Positions 55,741-64,000 of a stretch of DNA of 64,000 nt are shown here, piece after piece. Under the pieces are notes generated by a model that saw nothing but the letters and a program-made list of their open reading frames with translations, was not told the origin of the DNA and searched no databases. Location: the NCBI RefSeq assembly GCF_018141105.1, contig NZ_CP054839.1, positions 7,691,411 through 7,755,410 of the forward strand. Direction: 5' to 3'. Within the stretch, counting starts at the first letter, position 1. Every line of letters starts with the position of its first letter. A program made the position numbers and the translations under genes. Source of the DNA: Saccharopolyspora erythraea. GTDB taxonomy: Bacteria > Actinomycetota > Actinomycetes > Mycobacteriales > Pseudonocardiaceae.

Positions 55741-56433
55741 TCAGCTCTCCGGCTTGAGGGCGCGGTGGACGGCGACGGCTCCGTTGGTGAGGTCGCGCCA
55801 GGCGACCTCGCTCCATCCGGCCTCGGCGATCTTGCCCGCGAGGGCCTTCTGGTCGGGCCAGTCGCGGATTGACTCCGCGAGGTAGGTGTAGGCGTCCGGG
55901 TTCGAGGCGACCGTGCCCGCCACCAGCGGGAGGATCCGCATCACGTAGAGCATGTAGAGCGACCGGAACGGCTTCCAGGTGGGGGTGGAGAACTCGCACA
56001 CCACGAGCCGTCCCCCCGGCCGCACCACGCGGGCCATCTCCCGCAGGCCGGCGACCGTGTCGGTCAGGTTGCGCAGGCCGAACATGATCGTCACCGCGTC
56101 GAAGGACTCGTCCGCGAACGGCAGCCGCAGGGCGTCCGCCGCGACCATGGGCACCTCGCGGTGGCGGCCCGCCTGGAGCATGCCGACCGACAGGTCCGCG
56201 GCGACGCACCAGGCGCCCGAGCGGCCGAACTCGACCGTGGAGACCCCGCTGCCCGCCGCCAGGTCCAGGATGCGCTCGCCTGCCTTCGGCTGGAGGGCAT
56301 CGCGGGTGACGTGGCGCCAGCGGCGGTCCTGGCCGAACGAGATCACCGTGTTGGTCAGGTCGTAGCGCCGCGCGACGCCGTCGAACATCGCGGCGACCTC
56401 ACGCGGGTTCTTGTCCAAACCTGCCCTAGACAC
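55741..56433 (-). CDS. menG: Demethylmenaquinone methyltransferase
   Basis: 230 residues, GTG at 56433. UbiE/MenG family: [20 protein letters not shown] at the N-terminus, S-adenosylmethionine motif [35 protein letters not shown] and [19 protein letters not shown]. It transfers the final methyl group to demethylmenaquinone. TAGGCT (56440-56445) stands six bases before the GTG and there is no Shine-Dalgarno, suggesting leaderless translation. Mycobacteria also have menG beside an mgtA-type glycosyltransferase gene, as here. Confidence 0.93.
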   Translation of the reverse strand: MSRAGLDKNPREVAAMFDGVARRYDLTNTVISFGQDRRWRHVTRDALQPKAGERILDLAAGSGVSTVEFGRSGAWCVAADLSVGMLQAGRHREVPMVAADALRLPFADESFDAVTIMFGLRNLTDTVAGLREMARVVRPGGRLVVCEFSTPTWKPFRSLYMLYVMRILPLVAGTVASNPDAYTYLAESIRDWPDQKALAGKIAEAGWSEVAWRDLTNGAVAVHRALKPES

Positions 56434-56629
56434 GCCATCAGCCTACGCGGCGGCCCCGGAGGTCAGGCCGCTGCCCGCTGCGCCTCCGGACTCTCCGCGC
56501 CGCCCGCGCCCGAGACCAAGCCGCCGCACCCGCGCCCGAAGACCAAGCCGCTGCGGCTGCGCCCGTCAGGCACCCGCCCGCCAAAACCCCTCGGGCTCCG
56601 CCCGCCAGGGCGCTGCCGGGACTCCGCCC

Positions 56630-57748
56630 TCAGGCCGCTGCCCGCAGGGGTGTGTCGAGCACCGCGCGGTAGTGGGCGACCAGTTCGTCGCAGAGCGCCG
56701 GCCAGGTGCGGCCCGACACCGCGGTACGCGCGGCCTGGCCGAACCGGGTGCGCAGCGCGCCGTCGCGCAAGGCGTTGACCGCGTCGCGCAGCGCGGCCGT
56801 GTCGTCCGGCGGGAGCAGGTAGCCGGTGCGGCCGGGCAGCACCAGGTCCCTGGGGCCGCCCGCGTCGGGTGCGACCACCGGGACGCCGGAGGCCATCGCC
56901 TCCTGCACGGCCTGGCAGAACGTCTCGTACGGGCCCGTGTGCACGAAGACGTCGAGGCTGGCGTAGATGCGTGCCAGCTCCTCGCCGGTGCGCAGGCCGA
57001 GGAAGGCCGCGCCGGGCAGCGCCTCTTCCAGCGCCGCGCGCTGCGGTCCGTCGCCGACCACGACCACCCGCACACCTGGCGTCTCGTTGAGCACCGCGAG
57101 CTTCTCAATGTGCTTCTCCGGGGCGAGCCTGCCGACGTAGCCGACCAGCAGTTCGCCGTTGGGGGCGAGTTCGTGGTGCAGTGCTTCGTCCCGGTGGCGT
57201 GGGGAGAACCGGACCGTGTCGACTCCTCGACCCCAGCGGTGCACGCGAGGCACGCCGTGTTCGCGCAGGGCTTCGACGGCCCAACTCGAAGGGGCGAGGG
57301 TGCGGTCGGCGCCGCTGTGCAGCCTGCGCGTCCAGCGCCACGCCGCGCGGGCGGTCAGGCCCAGGCCGTAGGACTCCGCGAAGCCCGCCACGTCGGTCTG
57401 GTACACCGCGACCGTCGGCACGCCGAGCTTGCGGGCGGCGGCGAGACCGCGGGCACCGACGACGAACGGCGATGCCAGGTGCACCACGTCGGGCTGGAAC
57501 TCGTGCAGGGACTGCACGAGCCTGCGGGTCGGGAAGCCGATGGGCAGCGAGGAGACCACCGGAAGGTCGACGGCGGGCAGCCGGACCACCGGGGTGCCCG
57601 CGTGTTCGGCCGGGCCCGCGCCGGGAGCGACCACCAGCGCGGAATCCCCGCGCTGGCGCAGGTGCTCCAGTACCCGCAGCACCGAGTTGGTCACTCCGTT
57701 GACCTGGGGCAGGAAGCTTTCGGTGACGATAGCGATCCGCACGCTCAT
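56630..57748 (-). CDS. mgtA: GT4-family glycosyltransferase, MgtA/PimB-type mannosyltransferase
   Basis: 372 residues from ATG at 57748 ([20 protein letters not shown]). N-terminal glycine-rich loop in [18 protein letters not shown]-terminal donor domain with [19 protein letters not shown] and the GT4 EX7E-type region around [20 protein letters not shown]. In mycobacteria the neighbour of menG is mgtA, which mannosylates glucuronosyl diacylglycerol in a lipomannan-like pathway; substrate here is inferred from family and synteny only. The 190 bp separating it from menG are GC-rich low-complexity sequence without a gene. Confidence 0.85.
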   Translation of the reverse strand: MSVRIAIVTESFLPQVNGVTNSVLRVLEHLRQRGDSALVVAPGAGPAEHAGTPVVRLPAVDLPVVSSLPIGFPTRRLVQSLHEFQPDVVHLASPFVVGARGLAAARKLGVPTVAVYQTDVAGFAESYGLGLTARAAWRWTRRLHSGADRTLAPSSWAVEALREHGVPRVHRWGRGVDTVRFSPRHRDEALHHELAPNGELLVGYVGRLAPEKHIEKLAVLNETPGVRVVVVGDGPQRAALEEALPGAAFLGLRTGEELARIYASLDVFVHTGPYETFCQAVQEAMASGVPVVAPDAGGPRDLVLPGRTGYLLPPDDTAALRDAVNALRDGALRTRFGQAARTAVSGRTWPALCDELVAHYRAVLDTPLRAAA

Positions 57749-58227
57749 ACCGTCCCGGGCCGGACCGGCGATCAGACGACCGCGACATGACGCGTGCGCC
57801 AACGGCAACCGAAGACACCCCCAACACGCCGGCCGCGTGACCAGCAGGCACCACTGCCGAGCCGACCACCGCCGTCAGGAAGCGCCCCGCCAAGCCGACC
57901 ACAACCAGCAGGCGCCCTGAACCCCCTCTTACCGTCCGGGACACGCACACCCGACCCCCGCCATCGCCAACGTCACACCCCGCGAAACCCGAACCGCCCA
58001 CCGCGAGCGCCCCGCTCGGGTAGCGTTCCGCTGACCTCCGGCGCCGCCACCGACCCACCGCACCGACCTCGGCTCGCTCCCCCCATTCGGCCGTTTTCCG
58101 CCATACCGTCCGGAAAACCCGCTCGCTGGGCGGTCGCGGAGAACTCGCGGAAACGTGACCTGCTCATCCCCCTCCGTCCACCTGCACGTAGCGCTGCGGA
58201 CACCGAGCGCGATGACGCTGAGGCGGC
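57749..58227. other. Non-coding divergent region between mgtA and the inositol-phosphatase-like gene
   Basis: 479 bp, GC-rich, no supported gene. The only clear structure is an inverted repeat GTTTTCCG (58093-58100) - 10 bases - CGGAAAAC (58111-58118), 110 bp before the downstream start; it may be an operator. No promoter hexamers are convincing. Confidence 0.45.
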
Positions 58228-59088
58228 ATGACCGCCTTGCCATCCGAGCCCGCCCAGCGGGTCGAGCCCGGCCTGGTTTCCCGCGCTCTGGAGATCGCGG
58301 GCCGGCTCGCCAATGACGCTGCCGACGTCATCACCGAAACGGCGGGGCGGGGAGCCAGACCCGCGGCGACCGAGTCGCCTTTCGACTGGGTGACCGACAC
58401 CGGCCGCATCCTGGAGCGCCACACCCGCCGGGTGCTGGCCGACGAGTTCCCGGGCATCCCGGTGTTCGGCGAGGAGTTCGACTCCTCACCGGGTACGACG
58501 GTCGCCGAGCAGTGCGCGGCGCGGTCGAGCTCGGCGCGGTTCCGGTGGTCGGTCGACCCGGTCGACGGCACCGCGAACTACGTCGCCGGGCTGCCGTGGT
58601 GCGCCTACAGCCTGGCGATGCTCGACGAGCACGGGCCGGTGGTCGGGGTGGTCGCCGACCCGTACCGGGGCCAGATCTACGCGGCGGCGCGCGGGCGCGG
58701 GATGCGGGCGAACGGGACTCCGGTGCGGTTGTCCGACCAGCAGGAGACCCGCGCCGGGATCGTGTGCACGGAGCTGACCAGGACCGGCGCTTGGCGCGGC
58801 ATGGACCGGTTCATCACCAACGCCACGGCCGCGCAGGTGGGCGTGCGGCTGCTCGGGTCGCCGGCGCTGGCGATCACCCAGGTCGCGCTGGGCCACGCGA
58901 TGGCCGCGGTACTCGACTCGTACGAGGAGTGGGACGTGGCGGGGGCGTTGGCGCTGGCGGTCGAGTCCGGTGCCGCGGTGCTGGACCGCCACGGCCGGCA
59001 CACCGCGCTGCCCGTCGACGGCCTCCTGGTCGCCGCGCCCGGCGTCGCCGACAACGTCCTGCACTGGTGGTCGCAGTCGACCGACTGA
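58228..59088 (+). CDS. Inositol monophosphatase family protein
   Basis: 286 residues, ATG at 58228. Metal-binding and catalytic motifs of the FIG superfamily: FGEEFD (metal Glu), WSVDPVDGTANYVAGLPW (motif A) and SYEEWDVAGALALAVESG (motif B, Trp-Asp). The N-terminal region FDWVTDTGRILERHTRRVLA carries the Lys-to-Arg-type substitution at the usual VTxxD site. The family dephosphorylates inositol-1-phosphate, histidinol phosphate, or 3'-phosphoadenosine 5'-phosphate; which one applies is not evident. Transcribed alone, convergent with the next gene. Confidence 0.88.
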   Translation: MTALPSEPAQRVEPGLVSRALEIAGRLANDAADVITETAGRGARPAATESPFDWVTDTGRILERHTRRVLADEFPGIPVFGEEFDSSPGTTVAEQCAARSSSARFRWSVDPVDGTANYVAGLPWCAYSLAMLDEHGPVVGVVADPYRGQIYAAARGRGMRANGTPVRLSDQQETRAGIVCTELTRTGAWRGMDRFITNATAAQVGVRLLGSPALAITQVALGHAMAAVLDSYEEWDVAGALALAVESGAAVLDRHGRHTALPVDGLLVAAPGVADNVLHWWSQSTD

Positions 59089-59181
59089 CCGAACGCCGGA
59101 GCGCGACCGGCTGACCGGACGTCCGGCTGACCGCACGCCGTGGTTGGGCTGACCGCAGCCCCTCCGAGGGGCCCTCGCGGC

Positions 59182-59766
59182 TCAGACGTTGAGCAGTGAG
59201 CGGGGCGGGGCGGACTCCGGCGCGAGCACGGCCGACATCGGCCGCAGCAGCGGGAACTGCTCCCGAAGCACCGTCACCTGCTGGTGCACTCGGCTCATGT
59301 CGGGGTCGGCCACGAGTTGCAGCACGACCTCGAGCACGTGGTCGGTGAACATCGCGAAGCGGACCGCGGCGTCTTCGAGCTGCTGGTGCACCCGGTGCAG
59401 GACCACTTCCTGCCCCACCGCGTCGGCGTCGAGACCGCGACCGAGCTCGACCAGCGCGCGTATGTGGGGCATCTCGGCGTCCATCCGCTGCACGACGGAG
59501 TTGAGCGTCTGGCGCGCGTGCGCCGAGGACACCGACTCGACGGCGCTGCCCGCGCGGCGGATGGCCTGTTCGCACCGCTGGAGCTGGGGTAACCACCGGT
59601 CCGGCGGGACTGCCGGGGCGGCGGGTGGCGGCGGGGCGGGCACCTCCTGCCGCTGCTGCCGCCCGGGAACGCGGCGCCGCCCGGAGGCGGCGAACACCAT
59701 CGACGCCGCGGCGCCGACGGCGCCCGCGACGACCGCTACCAGCACCTGCACCCAGAACCCGTCCAT
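59182..59766 (-). CDS. Membrane-anchored hypothetical protein with helical cytoplasmic domain
   Basis: 194 residues, ATG at 59766. One N-terminal membrane helix (FWVQVLVAVVAGAVGAAASM), a Pro-rich linker (VPAPPPPAAPAVPP), then a helical domain of ~130 residues (LQRCEQAIRRAGSAVESVSS; HRVHQQLEDAAVRFAMFTDH) with coiled-coil-like spacing. No recognised family. Alone between two convergent or co-directional neighbours; ends 93 bp from the phosphatase gene. Short CTGACCG repeats lie in that gap. Function unknown. Confidence 0.7.
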   Translation of the reverse strand: MDGFWVQVLVAVVAGAVGAAASMVFAASGRRRVPGRQQRQEVPAPPPPAAPAVPPDRWLPQLQRCEQAIRRAGSAVESVSSAHARQTLNSVVQRMDAEMPHIRALVELGRGLDADAVGQEVVLHRVHQQLEDAAVRFAMFTDHVLEVVLQLVADPDMSRVHQQVTVLREQFPLLRPMSAVLAPESAPPRSLLNV

Positions 59767-59932
59767 GTCGAGTTGTGCCTTTCCGCTCGGCGTTGGAAGG
59801 AAACCCGCGCCGGACTCGAGCGCCGTGCCATCCCCTCACCTGCTGCGACGGTGCGCGCCGTGGACGGGTTCCCGACCCATCACTTCACTGTGCACCCGCG
59901 ACGGCACCGGGTTCTTGCGGGTAACTACTCAT

Positions 59933-60793
59933 TTACCGCGCCGATCGGGCTAGGTACTGCATTTCGGCGAGCAGGAACTCCATGGAACCGGTATGGGCCC
60001 CTTCCCGCCCGCCGGGCGGGGTGAAGGCGGTGAACACCGCCGGGTCGGGGCGGTCGACGCGTGCCTCGGCGAGGACGGTGTCGAGGTGGGCGACGACGTC
60101 GGAGCGCACCGCCGACGGGTCGACCGCGCAGTCCGCCTCGGCCAGCGACAGTTCGACCGGGTGCGGGCTGAACAGCTCGCCTACCAGCGGCCAGATGCGC
60201 TCGAACCCGTCGGCAAGCGCGGCGCGGACCTCGGCGCCGCCCTGGCCCAGCGACGCGGCCCAGCGCGCGGCGTGGTCGCGGTGCGCGGTCAGCGTCGCGA
60301 TGCTGCGGGACGCCTGGTCGGACAGCACGGGGTCGCGGGTGCGGGCGAGGCGTTCGAACACCGCCGCGCGCCACGTCGACATCACCAGCAGCCGGGCGAC
60401 GGTGGCCGCGAAGTCGCCGCCGCGGCCCGGTCCGCAGTCGACCTCGGCGAGCCGGACGTTGCGGAAGTGCGCCGCGTCGCGGAAGTGGGCGAGCCGGTTC
60501 TCGTCGCGGCCGGCGCCTTCGAGCTCGCCCGCGCGTTCCAGGAGAATCCTGGCCTGGCGCAACAGGTCCAGCGCGATGGTGGCCAGCGCGATGTCGGTCG
60601 CCAGGTCGGCTCCCCGAACGCCCCATTCGGACAGCCGGGCCGACAGCACCAGCGCGTCGTCGCCCAGCATCAGGCAGTAGGCGGAGAGGTCCACTGCGGA
60701 CACCGAGTCCGGCACCGACCTGTCCACAGTGGAGGCGGAGGGTGCGCCGAGCACCCATCCCGCCGTGTTGGATCGCGTACCCGGAGTGTTCAT
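59933..60793 (-). CDS. PaaC-like ferritin-fold protein, orphan
   Basis: 286 residues from ATG at 60793 (MNTPGTRSNTAGWVLGAPSA), with GAGGT four bases upstream. The core follows PaaC, the structural subunit of phenylacetyl-CoA monooxygenase: LSAYCLMLGDDALVLSARLS, DIALATIALDLLRQARILLE, ELEGAGRDENRLAHFRDAAH and the ending GREGAHTGSMEFLLAEMQYL. The window has no paaA, B, D or E beside it. PaaC binds and stabilises PaaA; alone it should not be an oxygenase. Either its partners are elsewhere or it has taken another role. Confidence 0.75.
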   Translation of the reverse strand: MNTPGTRSNTAGWVLGAPSASTVDRSVPDSVSAVDLSAYCLMLGDDALVLSARLSEWGVRGADLATDIALATIALDLLRQARILLERAGELEGAGRDENRLAHFRDAAHFRNVRLAEVDCGPGRGGDFAATVARLLVMSTWRAAVFERLARTRDPVLSDQASRSIATLTAHRDHAARWAASLGQGGAEVRAALADGFERIWPLVGELFSPHPVELSLAEADCAVDPSAVRSDVVAHLDTVLAEARVDRPDPAVFTAFTPPGGREGAHTGSMEFLLAEMQYLARSAR

Positions 60794-61015
60794 GACGACC
60801 TCGCACGCGAGTGCGACGGTGCCGCGGTGTGGCACCGGGAGCACGCACCAGTGTCACACCGGGCGCCACGATACGGAAGTCAGTGCTCGCCGCTTGGGAC
60901 CACTGTGTGCGGAGGGTTCAGCAACGCACACGCCAGGTTCACAGCGTCCGCGCCAGGTTCAGCGGAACTGCCACCAGTTCCCGCCGACCGTCTGCGGCAG
61001 CGCCCGGCGCCGCGT

Positions 61016-61708
61016 TCAGCGGCGCCTGCGCAGCACCAGGTATGTCGGCAGCAGCACGAGCCAGGTGCCCGCGATCGCCGTGCCGACCGGCAACAGGGAA
61101 AGCACCATCGTCCGTCCCGCGACGCGGACCAGGTCGGGGTTGCGCGTGTCGTACTCGACGCGGACCAGTTGTCCCTGCTGGAGCCCGGCGGGGTAGAGGA
61201 CGCCTGCCGGCGGGATGTAGACCCGGCCCTCGTCGGTGCTGAACCGGACGACGGTGCGGGTGAAGGAGCTGTCCACCACCTCGGCGACCGCCTGGCCGCG
61301 GGACTCCTCGATGGTGCGGTCGTTGATGAAGCAGCCGACGACGATCGCCAGCAGGAGACCGGTGAGCAGCAGCAACAGGCCGAGCACGCCGCGAGCGGCG
61401 ATCCGGCGCGGATCGCGCCGCGGCCGCCGAGCCGCCCCGCTGCCGGCGCGCGGACGGCGGGCCGTCTCGTCGTCACCGTGCGCGTCCCGGGCTGATTCGT
61501 CACCGCGCGAGTCCTGGGCTGCGTCGTCACCGTGCGAATCGCGGGTGTCCTCGCCGCGCGGGTCCCGGGTCGCCTCGTCGCCGCCGTCCTCCGAGCGGCG
61601 GGCCGTCTCATCGCCGGACGCGGGACGGCGAGTCGTCGGCTCGTCACCTACCGTGCCCGGATCGGTCACCGAGTCGGCTGCGTCCGGTGCCACCGCGTCG
61701 CTCGCCAC
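61016..61708 (-). CDS. DUF3592 membrane protein with acidic repeat tail
   Basis: 230 residues from GTG at 61708 (MASDAVAPDAADSVTD). The cytoplasmic N-terminus holds about five imperfect ~9-residue repeats of GDE/GED..RDSRG type (residues ~40-85), then a basic stretch, a membrane helix (LGLLLLLTGLLLAIVVGCFI), an outer domain with VVRFSTDEGRVYIPPAGVLY and a second helix at the C-terminus. This two-helix layout matches DUF3592, of unknown function. TACAAT lies eight bases before the GTG. It is divergent from the isochorismate synthase gene, 88 bp apart. Confidence 0.75.
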   Translation of the reverse strand: MASDAVAPDAADSVTDPGTVGDEPTTRRPASGDETARRSEDGGDEATRDPRGEDTRDSHGDDAAQDSRGDESARDAHGDDETARRPRAGSGAARRPRRDPRRIAARGVLGLLLLLTGLLLAIVVGCFINDRTIEESRGQAVAEVVDSSFTRTVVRFSTDEGRVYIPPAGVLYPAGLQQGQLVRVEYDTRNPDLVRVAGRTMVLSLLPVGTAIAGTWLVLLPTYLVLRRRR

Positions 61709-61796
61709 GGTGACCGATTGTAGGGACTTGGCGTGCTCGGGCGGGCAGGGCATCGGCCACCGCCACTCTCGTGCACGCTCCGCTTACCCTCCAAGG

Positions 61797-63059
61797 GTGG
61801 CCACTACCTCGCGTCTGCTGACCGCGCGTACACGGAGGCTCCGTGCAGGTGATCCCCTGCACGATCGACCTCTGCTGGAACTCCTGCCGCGCGACACCCC
61901 GTTGAGCTGGGTGCGCGACGGCGACGGCCTGGTCGGCTGGGGCTGCGCGGCCCGGCTGGACACCTCCGGCACCGAGCGCTTCGTCGAGGCCGACGCCTGG
62001 TGGCAGGACTGGACGGAGCAGGTCGAGGTGCACGACGAGGTCGGACTGCCCGGCACGGGTCCGGTCGCGTTCACCAGCATGGCGTTCGCCGAGGAGCCCG
62101 GCCGTTCCGTGCTCGTGGTGCCGGAGGTGGTCGTCGGCCAGCGCGACGGCGTGCGGTGGGTCACCACCGTCGGCGAGCCTGCCGCCGCGCGCCCGCCGGA
62201 ACCGGTCGCGCACCCCGGCATGGTCCGCTACAGCGACGGGCAGCTCAGCGCCACCGGATACCGGCAGGCCGTGGCCGACGCGGTGCGCCGCATGCGGGAG
62301 GTCGGCGACCTGGACAAGATCGTACTGGCCCACGACCTGCTGGCCTGCACGTCCGACCCGCTGGACGGCCGCTTCCTGCTGAACAACCTCGCGGCCCGCT
62401 ACCCGAGCTGCTGGACGTTCGCGGTGGACGGGCTGGTCGGGGCGACTCCGGAGCTGCTGCTGGAGCGTGCCGGGCAGCTGGTCCGCTCCCGGGTGCTCGC
62501 GGGCACGATATGGCCGCGCGAGGGCCGCGGTGCCGACGAGCTCGCTGCCGAGCTGCTCGCCTCCGGCAAGGACCGCAGCGAGCACGACTACGCGGCCAAG
62601 TCGCTGGCCACCTGCCTGAGCCCGTTCTGCACCGAGCTGACGGTGCCCGAGGAGCCGTCGGTGCTTCGCCTGCGCAACGTCATGCACCTGGCGTCGGACA
62701 TCTCCGGGGTGTTGAGCGGCAACCAGGCGACGCTGCTGCGGATGACCGATGCCGTGCACCCGACCGCCGCTGTCGGCGGAACCCCGACTCCGCAGGCGGT
62801 GAAGCTCATCCACGAGCTGGAGGGGATGGACCGCGACCGCTACGCGGGACCGGTCGGCTGGGTCGACGCCCGCGGCAACGGCGAGTTCGGGGTGGCGCTG
62901 CGCTGCGCGCAGATCCAGTCGGGCCCCGCGGACCGGGAGGGCCGGGTCCGGCTGTTCGCCGGATGCGGCATCGTCGCCGACTCCGATCCCGACCTGGAAG
63001 TGGCCGAGGCGGAGGCGAAGCTGCTGCCGATGCGGGAGGCGCTGGAAGGCATCGCCTAG
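61797..63059 (+). CDS. menF: Isochorismate synthase
   Basis: 420 residues from GTG at 61797 (MATTSRLLTARTRRLRAGDP). Chorismate-binding fold: catalytic-base Lys in DLDKIVLAHDLLACTSD, SCWTFAVDGLVGATPELLLE, HLASDISGVLSGNQATLLRM, VHPTAAVGGTPTPQAV and the end GCGIVADSDPDLEVAEAEAK. It isomerises chorismate to isochorismate, the first step of menaquinone, but identical chemistry starts siderophores; the menaquinone cluster nearby favours the former. TACCCT is six bases before the GTG, pointing to a leaderless message. Long upstream open frame back to 61236 is antisense to DUF3592 and rejected. Confidence 0.9.
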   Translation: MATTSRLLTARTRRLRAGDPLHDRPLLELLPRDTPLSWVRDGDGLVGWGCAARLDTSGTERFVEADAWWQDWTEQVEVHDEVGLPGTGPVAFTSMAFAEEPGRSVLVVPEVVVGQRDGVRWVTTVGEPAAARPPEPVAHPGMVRYSDGQLSATGYRQAVADAVRRMREVGDLDKIVLAHDLLACTSDPLDGRFLLNNLAARYPSCWTFAVDGLVGATPELLLERAGQLVRSRVLAGTIWPREGRGADELAAELLASGKDRSEHDYAAKSLATCLSPFCTELTVPEEPSVLRLRNVMHLASDISGVLSGNQATLLRMTDAVHPTAAVGGTPTPQAVKLIHELEGMDRDRYAGPVGWVDARGNGEFGVALRCAQIQSGPADREGRVRLFAGCGIVADSDPDLEVAEAEAKLLPMREALEGIA

Positions 63060-63097
63060 CGCAGGAAGACACGGGTCTGCGGGCGCCCGGACGCGAA

Positions 63098-63132
63098 CCG
63101 GCGGCGCCGGGCGTGGTGCCCGGCGCCGCCGG
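63098..63132. terminator. Bidirectional terminator between isochorismate synthase and aminopeptidase genes
   Basis: CCGGCGGCGCCGGGC (63098-63112) and its complement (63118-63132) form a perfect 15-bp stem, loop GTGGT, between convergent genes. Confidence 0.8.
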
Positions 63133-63149
63133 CAGGACGGAACCGTTCG

Positions 63150-64000
63150 TCAGTCGTGGTCGTGCACGCGCTCGTGCACCGCGTCGATCTCGGCGACCGC
63201 CGGAGGCGGCACGAGCGACGCGCGGGTGGCGCTGGCCGGGACGCCGGTCGCCGCACCGACCGCCGGCTTGCCCGGTGTGAACAGCCACGCGTTGAAGAAC
63301 TCGTCGAGCTGCTTGCCCGAGCGCTGCTCGGCCAGCTCGATGAACTCCTCGATGGTGCCGGTCTGGTAGCGCTTCTCCGCGACCCAGGTGCGCGTGATGT
63401 CCAGCAGCGCCGCGTCGCCGACGACGTTGCGCAGCGCGTGCAGGGTCATCGCGCCGCGGTCGTAGACCGCGCCGTGGAACACGTTGGCAGCGCCCGGATC
63501 GCCGGGCTTGACCTGCCAGAACGGGTCGTCGGCAGGCGTCGACGAGTAGTAGTGGTCGAACAGCTGCTGCGCGGTGCCGGTGCCGTGCGCCTCCGACCAC
63601 AGCCACTCCGCGTAGGAGGCGAAGCCCTCGTTCAGCCAGATGTTGCGCCAGGTGTCGACCGAGATCGAGTCGCCGAACCACTGGTGGGCGTTCTCGTGCA
63701 CGACCACCGACATGTTCGCGCCACGGCGGAAGAACAGGTGGCTGTAGGTCGGCCGGGTCTGGTTCTCCAGCGCGAAGTTCAGGCCCTCGGAAGTGGCGAC
63801 GCCGCCCTGAGCCTCGAACGGGTACTCGCCGAACAGCCCGGAGAGGAACTCCACGACCTCCGGGGTCCGCTCGATGCTGGCCTTGGCCGCGCCCTCGTAC
63901 TCGCCGAGCTTGTCGGAGTAGGCCGTGACGAACGGCTGGCCGAACGCGCCGGGCTTGGTGCTGATGTCGTACTGCCCGACCGACATGAACGCCAGGTACG
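63150..64000 (-). CDS. M1 family metallopeptidase, C-terminal part (runs off the right edge)
   Basis: C-terminal 282 residues; the frame continues past the window as YLAFMSVGQYDIST. Zinc site is HENAHQWFGD with the third ligand Glu 18 residues on in LNEGFASYAEWLWSE, the M1 gluzincin pattern; a Tyr in FHGAVYDRGAMTLHALRNVV acts in catalysis. Substrate-binding GGVATSEGLNFALENQTRP replaces the usual GAMEN-type loop (AMEN becomes ALEN). Such proteins cleave N-terminal residues, and many in actinomycetes are secreted; the signal region is outside the window. The protein ends in His-rich VHERVHDHD. Confidence 0.9.
   Translation of the reverse strand, partial: YLAFMSVGQYDISTKPGAFGQPFVTAYSDKLGEYEGAAKASIERTPEVVEFLSGLFGEYPFEAQGGVATSEGLNFALENQTRPTYSHLFFRRGANMSVVVHENAHQWFGDSISVDTWRNIWLNEGFASYAEWLWSEAHGTGTAQQLFDHYYSSTPADDPFWQVKPGDPGAANVFHGAVYDRGAMTLHALRNVVGDAALLDITRTWVAEKRYQTGTIEEFIELAEQRSGKQLDEFFNAWLFTPGKPAVGAATGVPASATRASLVPPPAVAEIDAVHERVHDHD

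Noticed and set aside
59085-59153. Recurrent CTGACCG motifs (four copies) after the inositol-phosphatase-like gene
   Set aside because: Spacing is irregular and no hairpin or known site results; probably decayed low-complexity sequence.
61236-61796. Upstream extension of the isochorismate synthase frame
   Set aside because: This 187-codon stretch is antisense to the DUF3592 gene and low-complexity; the family N-terminus and the promoter hexamer support GTG at 61797.

Overview
The window is high-GC actinomycete chromosome, most likely Saccharopolyspora or a close Pseudonocardiaceae relative. This rests on codon use, long open frames on both strands, GTG/TTG starts, a Streptomyces-like long NusG, menaquinone genes, and an Mce operon without mycolate genes. 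The genus is inferred, not proven. I see no insertion sequence, prophage, integrase or CRISPR array; this is housekeeping core DNA.

Layout. (1) 1-5.5 kb: 5' part of rpoB (minus) with its promoter, then a plus-strand TPR/CHAT protein whose catalytic His is replaced. (2) 5.5-16.9 kb: a minus-strand Mce lipid-import operon (mceG, two YrbE permeases, mceA-F, two Mce-associated membrane proteins), preceded by an elaborate palindromic element that folds on paper as a three-way-junction leader RNA. (3) 17-25.5 kb: ribosomal/secretion block rplL, rplJ, rplA, rplK, nusG, secE, tRNA-Trp, then aspartate aminotransferase, a hadA/hadB-type MaoC pair, rpmG, tRNA-Met and tRNA-Thr. (4) 25.5-37.4 kb: a membrane GGDEF/EAL protein, an alpha/beta hydrolase, two small unknowns, tRNA-Tyr, yajQ, rmlA, htpX, a DDAH-like hydrolase with a divergent Lrp regulator, an ArfC-like membrane protein and a long-chain polyprenyl diphosphate synthase. 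(5) 37.4-53.6 kb: the complete 14-subunit nuoA-N complex I operon, with a 35-codon ORF coupled between nuoL and nuoM and a DtxR-like box in the nuoA upstream region. (6) 53.7-64 kb: geranylgeranyl-reductase-type menJ, menG, a GT4 glycosyltransferase, an inositol-phosphatase-like protein, an orphan PaaC-like protein, a DUF3592 protein, an isochorismate synthase and the 3' part of an M1 aminopeptidase.

Functional theme: respiration. Polyprenyl diphosphate synthase, menJ, menG and the isochorismate synthase make or modify menaquinone, the quinone reduced by the NDH-1 complex encoded between them. The mce operon lies between rplJL and rpoB, the same neighbourhood as mceG/mkl in mycobacteria, and mgtA-menG-menJ-grcC1-htpX also recalls mycobacterial order, so these linkages look ancestral. 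Seven genes between 29.4 and 61.8 kb have a TAnnnT hexamer 6-8 nt before the start codon and no Shine-Dalgarno, suggesting leaderless transcripts.
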